Shown: piece after piece, positions 5,983 through 12,717 of the stretch
Numbering within the stretch: position 1 is the stretch's first letter
How the letters are laid out: every line of letters begins with the position of its first letter
NCBI GenBank assembly: GCA_050945075.1
Contig: JBMNSG010000053.1
Location: forward strand, 1 to 13,804
DNA length: 13,804 nt
Origin: UBA7485 sp050945075
GTDB lineage: Bacteria > Bacillota > Clostridia > Eubacteriales > Eubacteriaceae
Direction of reading: 5' to 3'
Program-made: the position numbers and the translations under genes
Notes under the pieces: generated by a model
Told to the model about the DNA's origin: nothing
The model's input: only the letters and a program-made list of their open reading frames with translations
Database searches by the model: none

Positions 5983-7479
5983 TTATTTTTCCGGATACAG
6001 CGGGGTTCCATCGGGACGGTGAATCCGGAAGGAATCCAGATCCCAGATATCGAGTTGTCCCTGTACGCCGTCAATGCTGACGGACTGGTTTTTATCGTCC
6101 GGGAAAAAACGGGTGGTGAAGACTGTTTCGCCGCCGTTCACGAATACTTCGAGACTGGAAGCATCACCGAAGATCCGGACCTCTTTAACGTTTCCTGTTT
6201 CAGCACTGCGGATGGTCCGTCCTGCTCCTGCAGGATTGACACTGCCGTCACTGTTTTCAAAGCTCATGGTAAAACGTCCGTTTTTCCAGCTCAGGGTACA
6301 GCCTTCCCGGATCACAACCGTACCGCTGTCGCAGCTTTCTTCCGGAGTGATCTTCATTTCAAAAGCCTGTGAAACAGGCAGGGAGACCGGTTTTCCTTCG
6401 AGCTTGACATTTGTCCAGTCATTTCTGAGCTGTTCCAGCTCCGGAAGCGGTGTCTGAATCAGCTGTTCGTTCTTTTCCGTCAGGACACGGGGAATGGTCA
6501 GTGCATGCATCCATCCTCTGTCTTTTGTCAGATAGGTATATTCCGGTTCGGTATCAGGCAGTCCCATCCATCCAATCAGAATGGTGCGCCCGTCTTCGTC
6601 TACGAAACTCTGGGGTGCGTAAAGATCGAAACCGCGGTCCAGTTCATGGAATTCGCCCAGCTTCGTATGGCTTCCGAAATGATCGGCCAGGGCCCAGCCG
6701 GTCTGGTAGACATTGTTAAAACGGTCGCCATCAGCCTTGAGTCCCTGCGGTGAAAACACGAGGAAATCATGTTCTCCGGGATGAACCACATCCGGACATT
6801 CCCACATGTAGCCAAAATCTTCATCATAACGAATTCTTTCTGCCAGATTCCAGTTCACAGCATTGTCTGAAGAATAAACCAGCACTTCTCCGGTGTCGTC
6901 GTTTCTGCGGGCGCCCAGAACCATGTACCAGATTCCGTCCCGCTTGAAAACCTTGGGGTCACGCACGTGCAGGGTAACATCTTCCGGATAATCGGCATTG
7001 GTCATCAGGACCGTCTTTTTGTTAAAGAATGTTCCGTCAAAATCTTCCGCTACAATGGTGTTGTGTTCGCGTCCGGTATGGGTGTAATCATGATTGCCGG
7101 GGTGCTTGACATTTCCGGTGTAATAGGCTTTCAGACCTTCCGGTGTCGGGACAGCGCTTCCCGAATAAACGCCGTTGGCGTCAAATTCGCGGTCTGAGCT
7201 CAGAGCCGGCGGAAGATAGTCGTAGTCTGTAAAGTTTTTCGTCTGGTAATGACCCCAGTAATTTTTTGCGCCCGGTTTGATATCTGCGGGATTGTACTGA
7301 AAGAAAATATGATTGATGCCGTTAAATTCACTCAGCCCGTTGGGGTCGTTAAGCCAGCCGGCCGGCGGCATCAGATGGTAATGGAGACGCCAGGAGTCAT
7401 TCGGATAATTCCGGGCTGTTTCATTTTCAAGCTGACGGATTTCATCAGCATTTAAGGCTTTATCTTTGTCAGATGACAT
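5983..7479 (-). CDS. scrB: GH32 sucrose-6-phosphate hydrolase
   Basis: A 498-residue glycoside hydrolase family 32 protein, the usual length for bacterial sucrose-6-phosphate hydrolases. Motifs in order are WLNDPNG (42-48) with nucleophile Asp45, HVRDPKV (171-177) with transition-state Asp174, and WECPD (226-230) with acid/base Glu227. A C-terminal beta-sandwich from about residue 360 holds IFGDASSLEVFVNGGE. No signal peptide is present, so it works in the cytoplasm on sucrose-6-phosphate delivered by ScrA, yielding glucose-6-phosphate and fructose. The frame is open without a stop back to 7635, overlapping scrA by 17 nt. I place the start at ATG 7479 because GCGAGGA lies just before it and homologues begin near there; ATG 7497 has no ribosome binding site. 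Activity on fructans instead of sucrose-6-phosphate cannot be excluded from sequence. Confidence 0.92.
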   Translation of the reverse strand: MSSDKDKALNADEIRQLENETARNYPNDSWRLHYHLMPPAGWLNDPNGLSEFNGINHIFFQYNPADIKPGAKNYWGHYQTKNFTDYDYLPPALSSDREFDANGVYSGSAVPTPEGLKAYYTGNVKHPGNHDYTHTGREHNTIVAEDFDGTFFNKKTVLMTNADYPEDVTLHVRDPKVFKRDGIWYMVLGARRNDDTGEVLVYSSDNAVNWNLAERIRYDEDFGYMWECPDVVHPGEHDFLVFSPQGLKADGDRFNNVYQTGWALADHFGSHTKLGEFHELDRGFDLYAPQSFVDEDGRTILIGWMGLPDTEPEYTYLTKDRGWMHALTIPRVLTEKNEQLIQTPLPELEQLRNDWTNVKLEGKPVSLPVSQAFEMKITPEESCDSGTVVIREGCTLSWKNGRFTMSFENSDGSVNPAGAGRTIRSAETGNVKEVRIFGDASSLEVFVNGGETVFTTRFFPDDKNQSVSIDGVQGQLDIWDLDSFRIHRPDGTPLYPEK

Positions 7480-7577
7480 GGCTTCCTCGCTTTTCATAAT
7501 CTGAATAGAAGAATTGACGGCAGGCAGAGACCTGGCCGTCTGGTACAGCTTCTTCACAAAAGCAATATTTTTCAAAG

Positions 7578-7601
7578 AAAGCCTGCACTGGGGCAGGCTT
7601 T
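7578..7601 (-). other. Hairpin between scrA and scrB
   Basis: AAAGCCTGC and GCAGGCTTT (7578-7586 and 7593-7601) form a perfect 9-bp stem with a 6-nt loop in the 139-nt gap between scrA and scrB. On the minus strand it is followed by CTTTGAAAAAT, a poor U-run, so it is at best a leaky terminator or an RNA-stability element. It could set less scrB than scrA mRNA or protect the upstream message. Confidence 0.55.
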
Positions 7602-7618
7602 CGATACGTACTTGAATT

Positions 7619-8992
7619 TTACAGGCTGTAATCAATCTTCATGAACCAGCAGATTACAAATGATACCGCAAATGCGACAACCAGAGTCAGCAGGTAACCG
7701 AGTGAACAGGATGTGGTGATCAGGAATCCGAACAGGCCGGTTACGCCATATGCGTTGGCATAGACACCCAGGATTGAGGAAACCATAGCTCCGCAGGCAC
7801 CGCCGATGCAGCCGGCCAGGAAGGGTTTGAAGAATCTGAGGTTAACACCGAAGATGGCAGGTTCTGTAATTCCGAGGAAAGCGGAAAGAGATGCCGGAAG
7901 AGCCATTTCCTTGATTTTCATTTCTTTGCATTTGAGAGCGACAGCCAGAGCTGCAGCACCCTGTGCAACGTTGGCGGCAGAAGCGATCGGCATCCATGTA
8001 TTCATGCCGTTGCTGGCAATCATGCCGGCTTCAATAACATTATACATGTGGTGAATACCCATGACGACTGTCGGAGCATACAGAGCACCCATGAAGAAAG
8101 CGCCGATTCCGTAAGGTACAGCAACAAGCCATTCAAATCCGCTGAGCAGAGCAGTTTCAAGATAAGCGAATACAGGTCCGATAATGGTCATAGCCAGGTA
8201 ACCGGTGACCAGAACAGTGACAAGCGGTGTGACGAACAGGTCGATGATATCCGGAACTTTCTTGTGCAGCCATTTTTCGAGCATGGACATGATCCAGACA
8301 GCGATGACAACCGGAATAACATGACCCTGGTAGCCAACATTGGTTACAGAGTAAAGTCCAAACCATACAGGCAGGTTTACAACTTCAGTTGATGTGGCAG
8401 CGCTCCAGGCGTTGATCAGATTCGGGTGAATCATGATCATCCCGATTACAGCACCGAGGAAGATATTTCCGCCAAAGGTCTTGGCTGCACTGACTGCGAT
8501 CAGGATTGGCAGGAAGGTGAAGGCTGCGCTTGAGAAGATATTCAGGAAATAGTAAAGGCTGTTATCCGCCATATCCGGCCAGATCAGTACAAGACCATTC
8601 AACAGTCCCATAAGGAGACCGGAAGCAACGATGGCCGGGATGATCGGAACGAAGATATCACCGACAGTCTTGATCAGACGTTTCCAGACAGGCATCTGTG
8701 CTGCGGCAGCTTTTTTGACATCGTCCTTGCTTCCCGCATGATCACTGCCGATCATTTTTTCGAATTCATCATAAACCTTATTGACTGTACCGGTTCCGAA
8801 GATAATCTGAAGCTGTCCCTGAGTCTGGAAGACTCCCTTGACACCCTGAACGGCTTCAATTTTTTCCTTGCTTGCATCTGCATCGTTGGCAACGACAAGA
8901 CGCAGACGCGTTGCACAATGTGCGGCAGAAACGATATTTCCTGCACCGCCGGCAGCGGCCAGTACTTCTTCTGCAGTTTTCTTATAATCCAT
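7619..8992 (-). CDS. scrA: Sucrose-type PTS transporter, EIIBC component
   Basis: A 457-residue membrane protein of the glucose-superfamily sucrose PTS. The N-terminal EIIB domain (~1-85) has the phosphocysteine motif AAHCATRLRL with Cys26. After a linker the EIIC domain (~105-457) has about ten hydrophobic segments and the GITEPAIFGVN signature. It imports sucrose as sucrose-6-phosphate, taking phosphate from an EIIA. No EIIA domain is fused and none is encoded in the window, so an EIIA-Glc elsewhere must serve it. AGGAGGG lies 5 nt before the ATG. It lies between its regulator scrR and its hydrolase scrB, and is driven by the promoter at 9075-9103. Specificity is inferred from the neighbours; a trehalose or beta-glucoside EII would look similar, but GH32 next door argues for sucrose. 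Confidence 0.92.
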   Translation of the reverse strand: MDYKKTAEEVLAAAGGAGNIVSAAHCATRLRLVVANDADASKEKIEAVQGVKGVFQTQGQLQIIFGTGTVNKVYDEFEKMIGSDHAGSKDDVKKAAAAQMPVWKRLIKTVGDIFVPIIPAIVASGLLMGLLNGLVLIWPDMADNSLYYFLNIFSSAAFTFLPILIAVSAAKTFGGNIFLGAVIGMIMIHPNLINAWSAATSTEVVNLPVWFGLYSVTNVGYQGHVIPVVIAVWIMSMLEKWLHKKVPDIIDLFVTPLVTVLVTGYLAMTIIGPVFAYLETALLSGFEWLVAVPYGIGAFFMGALYAPTVVMGIHHMYNVIEAGMIASNGMNTWMPIASAANVAQGAAALAVALKCKEMKIKEMALPASLSAFLGITEPAIFGVNLRFFKPFLAGCIGGACGAMVSSILGVYANAYGVTGLFGFLITTSCSLGYLLTLVVAFAVSFVICWFMKIDYSL

Positions 8993-9025
8993 GATTCCCT
9001 CCTGATAAATAATATGATAACGGTA

Positions 9026-9061
9026 TGGAATAAAATGTGGAATTGATATGGAATCAATTCC
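9026..9061 (-). promoter_or_regulatory. Downstream scr operator with phased half-sites
   Basis: GGAATCAATTCC (9050-9061) is a 12-bp operator with GGAAT/ATTCC arms and a CA centre. It would cover about +7 to +18 of the scrA transcript. Two additional TGGAAT half-sites lie at 9026-9031 and 9038-9043, one helical turn apart from each other and from the operator. GGAATTGAT (9039-9047) and ATCAATTCC (9053-9061) also form a longer inverted repeat. Binding of ScrR here would block transcription start or elongation. Confidence 0.75.
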
Positions 9062-9074
9062 TTAACTTGTTTTT

Positions 9075-9103
9075 AGTATAAAACCAAAGCAAACAAAGGT
9101 CAA
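9075..9103 (-). promoter_or_regulatory. Sigma-A promoter of scrA-scrB
   Basis: On the minus strand a -35 box TTGACC (9098-9103), a 17-nt spacer and a -10 box TATACT (9075-9080). The predicted start is near 9068, a few nt before the downstream operator and about 75 nt before the scrA start codon. Confidence 0.85.
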
Positions 9104-9155
9104 GTCCAATAGACGATGTAAATCAATCAAAATGATGTAAATATATGAAAATACG

Positions 9156-9182
9156 TGGAAATAGTATGGAATTGATTCCATA
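9156..9182. promoter_or_regulatory. Upstream scr operator
   Basis: TATGGAATTGATTCCATA (9165-9182) is an inverted repeat of 8-bp arms around TG. Its core is the reverse complement of the downstream operator and its centre is about 118 bp away, close to eleven helical turns. An imperfect half-site TGGAAA (9156-9161) lies 11 bp before it. The pair suits repression by looping, as for other LacI-family proteins. Confidence 0.75.
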
Positions 9183-9310
9183 AATAAAACGGTTTCTATT
9201 ATGAAAGATACCATAATTGCTTTGGGAAGGGACTGAATACTACGCAGAAATCGTAATCGCGATAGGTGGAACGCATCTGGAACGGTTTCATGTAAAGACG
9301 GAAAATCGGA

Positions 9311-9335
9311 GAAAATAAAAAACAGCATCCCGCTG
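9311..9335 (-). terminator. Probable terminator of scrR
   Basis: On the minus strand CAGC-GGGAT-GCTG (9323-9335) is followed by TTTTTTATTTTC. The stem is short (4 bp, extended by A-T pairs around a bulge), so this is a weak terminator and some read-through into scrA is likely. Confidence 0.5.
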
Positions 9336-9371
9336 CTTTTAAAGTGGAATACTGTTTCATTAAATCATCAT

Positions 9372-10370
9372 TCAGAATTCAGGCATAAAGGTGCTGCTTT
9401 CCCGGACACAAAGCTCACAGCCAAGCTTGAGCTGCCGCTTTGACTTCGAGGTTCCATCCAGAAAGCCGAGTATCATGTCCGCGGATTCACGTCCGATTTC
9501 ATCATAATAGAGATGAACCGTAGACAGGGACGGGAAAAGAGCCTTTGACACTGTAGAATCACCGACCCCCACGGTTTTTACGTCTTCAGGAACTTTAAGA
9601 CCCGAAAAACGCATGCAGTTTATGGCACCCAGAGCAATGTTATCAGTAGCGCAGAAGAGTCCGTCAAACTCAGCGCCTGAATCAATCAGTTCCTGGATCC
9701 CGTTATAACCGGCGTAAATTGAAAAATCGACAATCTTTGACAGCTTTTTATCAGCGGTAAGACCGGCTGCAGTCAGTGCCCGCAAATATCCGCGATGTCT
9801 GCCCTGGCCTGCGGATAAGTCTTCTTCCATAACGCCCAGATAGGCGATGTTTTTGCAGCCCTGCTCAGTCAGATGCTGCACGGCAATATAAGCAGCTTCT
9901 TCATCGTCATTGTAGACGCAGGGAAAGCCCGGGATATTCTGGGAAGCAATCACGACTGGTTTGTTATATCGCCGCAGAATCTGTTTATGCTTTGATGTGA
10001 AATCCGTGGCGCTCAGAATCACTCCGTCCACAAAATTATGTTCGAATAGCTCCAGGTATTTAATTTCCATATTGATGTCGTTATCAGTATTGGCCAGAAA
10101 AATCTGATAATCAGTATCCCGCAGGCGGTCCGTGATTCCATCGACAATATGTGAAATGGATTCCGAGCTGATCTTGGGGACGATCACACCGATGACATTC
10201 ATTTTTTTGTTTCTGAGATTTTGTGCGGAGGCCAGCGGGGCATAACCGGTTTCGTCGATGACTTTCCGGATTACGGCTTTTTTTTCATTGCTGACGTATC
10301 CGTTATTCAGATAGCGTGATACCGTGGACGGTGACACGCCCGCGAGTTTAGCAATTTCTGAGATATTCAT
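9372..10370 (-). CDS. scrR: LacI-family transcriptional regulator of the sucrose genes
   Basis: A 332-residue LacI/GalR protein. The helix-turn-helix is ISEIAKLAGVSPSTVSRYLN (residues 3-22), followed by the hinge helix (LASAQNLRNKK, about 51-61) and a periplasmic-binding-like effector domain from residue ~60 with VIGVIVPKI, the DGVILSA segment and the C-terminal LGCELCVRESS. It probably represses scrA-scrB and itself until a sugar effector such as sucrose-6-phosphate or fructose binds; effector identity is not readable from sequence. Evidence for its targets is the identical GGAATTGATTCC-type operator upstream of both scrA and scrR. AGGA lies 8 nt before the ATG. It is transcribed in the same direction as scrA, with the control region between them. 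The name is inferred from gene context. Confidence 0.88.
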   Translation of the reverse strand: MNISEIAKLAGVSPSTVSRYLNNGYVSNEKKAVIRKVIDETGYAPLASAQNLRNKKMNVIGVIVPKISSESISHIVDGITDRLRDTDYQIFLANTDNDINMEIKYLELFEHNFVDGVILSATDFTSKHKQILRRYNKPVVIASQNIPGFPCVYNDDEEAAYIAVQHLTEQGCKNIAYLGVMEEDLSAGQGRHRGYLRALTAAGLTADKKLSKIVDFSIYAGYNGIQELIDSGAEFDGLFCATDNIALGAINCMRFSGLKVPEDVKTVGVGDSTVSKALFPSLSTVHLYYDEIGRESADMILGFLDGTSKSKRQLKLGCELCVRESSTFMPEF

Positions 10371-10412
10371 GTTTTTTTCCTGTTTCCGTAAATTCCGTTA
10401 TCTATAAGTATC

Positions 10413-10440
10413 ATAATACGAAAACAGGGGAAAATGTCAT
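10413..10440 (-). promoter_or_regulatory. Probable scrR promoter
   Basis: On the minus strand ATGACA (10435-10440), a 16-nt spacer and TATTAT (10413-10418). A second candidate, TTGTTA-16-TATCAT, lies further upstream near 10521-10548. The operator at 10460-10471 is just upstream of the proximal one and downstream of the distal one, so it could repress either. Confidence 0.5.
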
Positions 10441-10459
10441 AAAAAACTGCAAAAAATAC

Positions 10460-10471
10460 GGAATTGATTCC
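10460..10471 (-). promoter_or_regulatory. scr operator upstream of scrR
   Basis: GGAATTGATTCC is identical in its 12-bp core to the operator at 9168-9179 and is the reverse complement of that at 9050-9061. Its position upstream of scrR points to autoregulation. Confidence 0.72.
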
Positions 10472-10580
10472 TTCTTGATTTCATATGTTTTCATATCGTT
10501 CTTCAAGACGAGAATATGATACAGATGTGATACTCCATAACAATTCAGAAGCCTGCATCCCGGAATTACATTTTTCATAA

Positions 10581-10613
10581 AAAAAAGACAGCTGGAGGGA
10601 AGCTGTCTTTTTT
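10581..10613. terminator. Terminator of the P-II gene (bidirectional form)
   Basis: A perfect 13-bp inverted repeat built of AAAAAAGACAGCT and its complement around a GGAGGGA loop, with A and T runs at its ends. It lies 34 nt after the P-II stop codon on the minus strand. Confidence 0.9.
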
Positions 10614-10646
10614 GACTGGTTTCATTGGAGGGTGTTCAGTCTGTAT

Positions 10647-10988
10647 TTATTGAAGAGCAGGGTAACCCGCTTCCCCGGTTCTGATGCGGATGGCACTGCG
10701 TACTTCACTGGTGAAAATTTTACCGTCGCCGTATTCACCTGTATAGGCTGTGCGCTGAATGGTGTCTACGACTTTATCAGCCCATTTTTCATCGGAAACT
10801 ACAATTTCGAATTTGACTTCATTGATCAGCTGCAGATCTACATCGTCTGCTTCTGCTGCTGCAAAACCTTTCTGCATTCCACATCCATAGACATTGGAGA
10901 CAGTCATTCCGTGAACTTCAATGGCATTTAATGCGGCCTTGACCGGTTCAAGCTGTTCATTTTTTACAATAGCATCTACTTTAATCAA
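10647..10988 (-). CDS. P-II family signalling protein with atypical T-loop
   Basis: A 113-residue P-II protein, normal length. P-II trimers sense ATP/ADP and 2-oxoglutarate and bind transporters or enzymes through a flexible T-loop. Present are the family core NEVKFEIVVSD, the B-loop TGEYGDGKIF (about 83-92) and the C-loop RIRTGE. The T-loop, however, reads GMQKGFAAAEADDVDLQLINE: the QKG anchor is kept, but the uridylylation tyrosine (Tyr51 in E. coli GlnB) is replaced by Ala/Glu and the loop is acidic and one residue shorter. Uridylylation at that site is thus impossible and partners probably differ from AmtB or NtrB. The start codon is TTG at 10986-10988, with GAGAGG 7 nt upstream; no ATG fits. 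No amt, glnA or glnD is nearby. It appears to be transcribed alone from the promoter at 11065, through a leader hairpin. Confidence 0.9.
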   Translation of the reverse strand: MIKVDAIVKNEQLEPVKAALNAIEVHGMTVSNVYGCGMQKGFAAAEADDVDLQLINEVKFEIVVSDEKWADKVVDTIQRTAYTGEYGDGKIFTSEVRSAIRIRTGEAGYPALQ

Positions 10989-11016
10989 TCTTCTACCTCT
11001 CTATAATCACTATAAT

Positions 11017-11052
11017 AAAAAAAGGACGCCTGACTGTTGTCAGAACGTCCTT
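11017..11052 (-). terminator. Terminator hairpin after yoaK and inside the P-II leader
   Basis: AAGGACG (11022-11028) pairs with CGTCCTT (11046-11052), and CTGAC (11030-11034) with GTCAG (11039-11043), followed on the minus strand by seven T. It can end the DUF1275 transcript. It also lies about 6 nt downstream of the start predicted for the P-II promoter at 11065-11093, so every P-II transcript from that promoter must read through it. It may work as an attenuator. Confidence 0.85.
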
Positions 11053-11064
11053 GTTCATGTGTTT

Positions 11065-11093
11065 ATTATAAAACACTGTATACAGTATTACAA
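11065..11093 (-). promoter_or_regulatory. Promoter of the P-II gene with palindromic spacer
   Basis: On the minus strand a -35 box TTGTAA (11088-11093), a spacer of exactly 17 nt and a perfect -10 box TATAAT (11065-11070). The spacer contains the perfect 12-bp palindrome ACTGTATACAGT (11075-11086), where a bound repressor would exclude RNA polymerase. A similar sequence lies at the amidotransferase promoter (12740-12751). Confidence 0.7.
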
Positions 11094-11094
11094 G

Positions 11095-11853
11095 TTATTT
11101 TTGTGCTTTTCTGTCTGGATCTGCTTTTTCTTTTCGTTGAAGCTGGACCTTTTCCTCTTCGCTTTTGATAAACATGATCAGGAAGGCGATTATCAGGAAG
11201 CCGCAGGAAACCAGTACTGATTTTTCATGAAGCAGTGGAGTAAGCCGGGCCGAGAGAATAGCGCCGGTAAAGAAAACGATGATGATCGTAATCAGATCCA
11301 GACTCTTCCTGAGCTTTTCGCGGTCTCCGGTTTTATTCCAGCTGTACATAAATTCAGTCGCGCTGCGCAGATTTCCGGTGCAGAATGTGGTAGCGAGTGC
11401 TGTTCCTCTGAATTTTTTAAATCCACCGTACTGCAGAGCACAGGCAAATGCCACCATAAAGTTGACAGCTGCATTCCAGGGGCCGGATGGAATCAGAGAC
11501 GCGCAGGCAAGAATCAGAATCTCTGTTAACAGAATGGCCTGGCGCCAGTGAAAATGGATATGTCTCTTCAGGTGAGATTTTACGGCCAGAACAATGGTCA
11601 CGCCAAAGGCAAAGGTCACCACCGGAATCAGGTGGTTGATCAGCCCGGGCCAGTCGCCCTGTGCCGCTGAGATAGCGGCCAGGACGATATTGCCGGTTTG
11701 GGCGTTGGCAAAAACCTGATCCCTGGTGGTGTAGGTATAAACTTCAAGATAACCGCCGTTCAGAGCCAGTAAAATTCCCATTAAGAGAGACTGCGACATC
11801 TGGTGACGCGGGGTGTGTTCGGTGATTTCCGGATACTCGCTGTTTTGAATCAT
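11095..11853 (-). CDS. DUF1275 (YoaK-type) integral membrane protein
   Basis: A 252-residue membrane protein with about six hydrophobic segments. The N-terminal part contains LLALNGGYLEVYTYTTRD then VFANAQTGNIV (about residues 47-57), the DUF1275 hallmark. A second conserved piece, GTALATTFCTGNLRS (about 151-165), is the repeated TGN-type motif of the family. The last 25 residues are highly charged and cytoplasmic. The molecular function of DUF1275 proteins is not established; transport or membrane-stress roles have been proposed. AGGAAG lies 6 nt before ATG 11853. It begins 32 nt after the amidotransferase stop, so the two are probably co-transcribed, although an extended -10 box sits in the gap. 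Confidence 0.88.
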   Translation of the reverse strand: MIQNSEYPEITEHTPRHQMSQSLLMGILLALNGGYLEVYTYTTRDQVFANAQTGNIVLAAISAAQGDWPGLINHLIPVVTFAFGVTIVLAVKSHLKRHIHFHWRQAILLTEILILACASLIPSGPWNAAVNFMVAFACALQYGGFKKFRGTALATTFCTGNLRSATEFMYSWNKTGDREKLRKSLDLITIIIVFFTGAILSARLTPLLHEKSVLVSCGFLIIAFLIMFIKSEEEKVQLQRKEKADPDRKAQK

Positions 11854-11884
11854 CTGTACTTCCTGTTCAAATTCAACTGTATTT

Positions 11885-11893
11885 ATTATATCA
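11885..11893 (-). promoter_or_regulatory. Possible internal promoter for the DUF1275 gene
   Basis: On the minus strand TGATATAAT (11885-11893) is a perfect extended -10 element overlapping the stop codon of the amidotransferase gene. There is no good -35 box. It may give the membrane protein some independent expression. Confidence 0.4.
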
Positions 11894-12653
11894 GGGCTGT
11901 ATTGCGGACCGGAATTTTAGCCGGTTCAAAAACACTGCCATGGGCCGGACTGCGGTAGCAGAGCCGGTTCTGCTCATAGACAAATAATTGTCCGCACGGC
12001 AGCGGCTGCCAATGGAGCCGCCGGCAGGGAATCCTGCTTGAAGAGAAATAAACAGTATGGCTGTCAGCAGCTGTAAACAGTCTGTCCCGGATGTTGCAGT
12101 GTGCGTAAAAGAGCTCGCCGTCTGTCATGAGCATATTAATCCGGTTGTGAACGGACAGCAGATTCAGTGATTCCTCAACAGTCCTGATCCGCTGTTCACG
12201 GGTGAGCGGTGTACGCTGTCCGGCACGGATCTTTTTCAGCGCGTCATTAATAAACAGAAGAATCCGTTCGGAATCGGTGGAACCCGACTGGAGCGGTATA
12301 AAAGGATCCAGTTCATTTTTCCCCGGGAAATTGCCGCAGTGCGCAAGTGTCATGAGCCGTCCGTCCGGATCCATAACCTGGAAAGGATGGACATTACCGG
12401 GCCGGACCTCACCGACAGTCGCATAACGGATATGCGCGATTAACGTGCTGGCAGCATGATCGTTTTCCAAAATCTGCCTGTTCTTTTTACTTTTAAAGGC
12501 AGGAAGAGCTTCTCTGTGCAGACAGCAGCTGCCGCCTCCGCTTCTATATAAACCCCATCCGTCCGGATGGATGCGGCTGTGGGCATAAAATCTGGACAGT
12601 AGTTCAGTTTCCTTGATCAGACTGTCAGAATTGTAGCCGAATAATTCACACAT
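11886..12653 (-). CDS. Class II glutamine amidotransferase domain protein (YafJ-like)
   Basis: A 255-residue protein made of one N-terminal-nucleophile glutaminase domain. It starts MCELFGYN, so after removal of Met the catalytic Cys becomes the N-terminus. Supporting motifs are HPDGWG (29-34), HIRYATVGEV (74-83), NVHPF (87-91), AHCGNF (104-109) and TDSE (126-129). Class II domains release ammonia from glutamine; stand-alone members of the YafJ group have no synthetase domain and their acceptor is unknown. The usual AH-N-GN sequence is AH-C-GN here, at a position that in PurF-type enzymes helps form the oxyanion hole, so activity may be altered. GGAGGAAG lies 5 nt before the ATG. It is followed by the DUF1275 gene after 32 nt and preceded by a leader hairpin and an operator-like palindrome shared with the P-II gene. 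Confidence 0.88.
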   Translation of the reverse strand: MCELFGYNSDSLIKETELLSRFYAHSRIHPDGWGLYRSGGGSCCLHREALPAFKSKKNRQILENDHAASTLIAHIRYATVGEVRPGNVHPFQVMDPDGRLMTLAHCGNFPGKNELDPFIPLQSGSTDSERILLFINDALKKIRAGQRTPLTREQRIRTVEESLNLLSVHNRINMLMTDGELFYAHCNIRDRLFTAADSHTVYFSSSRIPCRRLHWQPLPCGQLFVYEQNRLCYRSPAHGSVFEPAKIPVRNTALI

Positions 12654-12677
12654 GATTTCTTCCTCCTTGTAAATTTT

Positions 12678-12708
12678 AAAAAATCCCCGGAATCATCGGA
12701 TTCCGTGG
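12678..12708 (-). terminator. Terminator-like hairpin in the amidotransferase leader
   Basis: On the minus strand CGGAATC (12699-12705 plus complement at 12688-12694) forms a 7-bp stem with a CGAT loop, extended by two C-G pairs past a mismatch, then GGGGATTTTTT. No minus-strand gene lies upstream and the plus-strand neighbour starts beyond it, so it does not end a gene. It lies between the probable promoter and the ribosome binding site, as an attenuator would. Confidence 0.6.
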
Positions 12709-12717
12709 TCTGACTAT

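Larger units (their letters stand above)
8993..9371. other. scrR-scrA intergenic control region (379 nt)
   Basis: The region holds the scrA ribosome binding site, a cluster of operator half-sites, the scrA promoter, a second operator about 118 bp upstream and the scrR terminator. No credible gene lies in it: an 88-codon frame at 9062-9328 on the minus strand runs through the promoter and has no ribosome binding site. AACGGTTTC occurs twice (9188-9196 and 9279-9287) and its complement resembles half of a catabolite-repression (cre) site, but neither copy matches the full consensus. Confidence 0.7.

Noticed and set aside
5937..6117. Plus-strand ATG after GGAGGG near 5923 opening a short frame into scrB
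   Set aside because: Despite a ribosome-site-like sequence, the spacing is long, the frame is antisense to scrB and its translation is unremarkable.
9188..9287. Two AACGGTTTC elements as catabolite-repression (cre) sites
   Set aside because: Each fits only one half of the cre consensus, with about three mismatches in the other half, and both lie well upstream of the scrA promoter.
9062..9328. An 88-codon minus-strand frame between scrR and scrA
   Set aside because: It covers the scrA promoter and an operator, has no ribosome binding site and starts at the scrR terminator.
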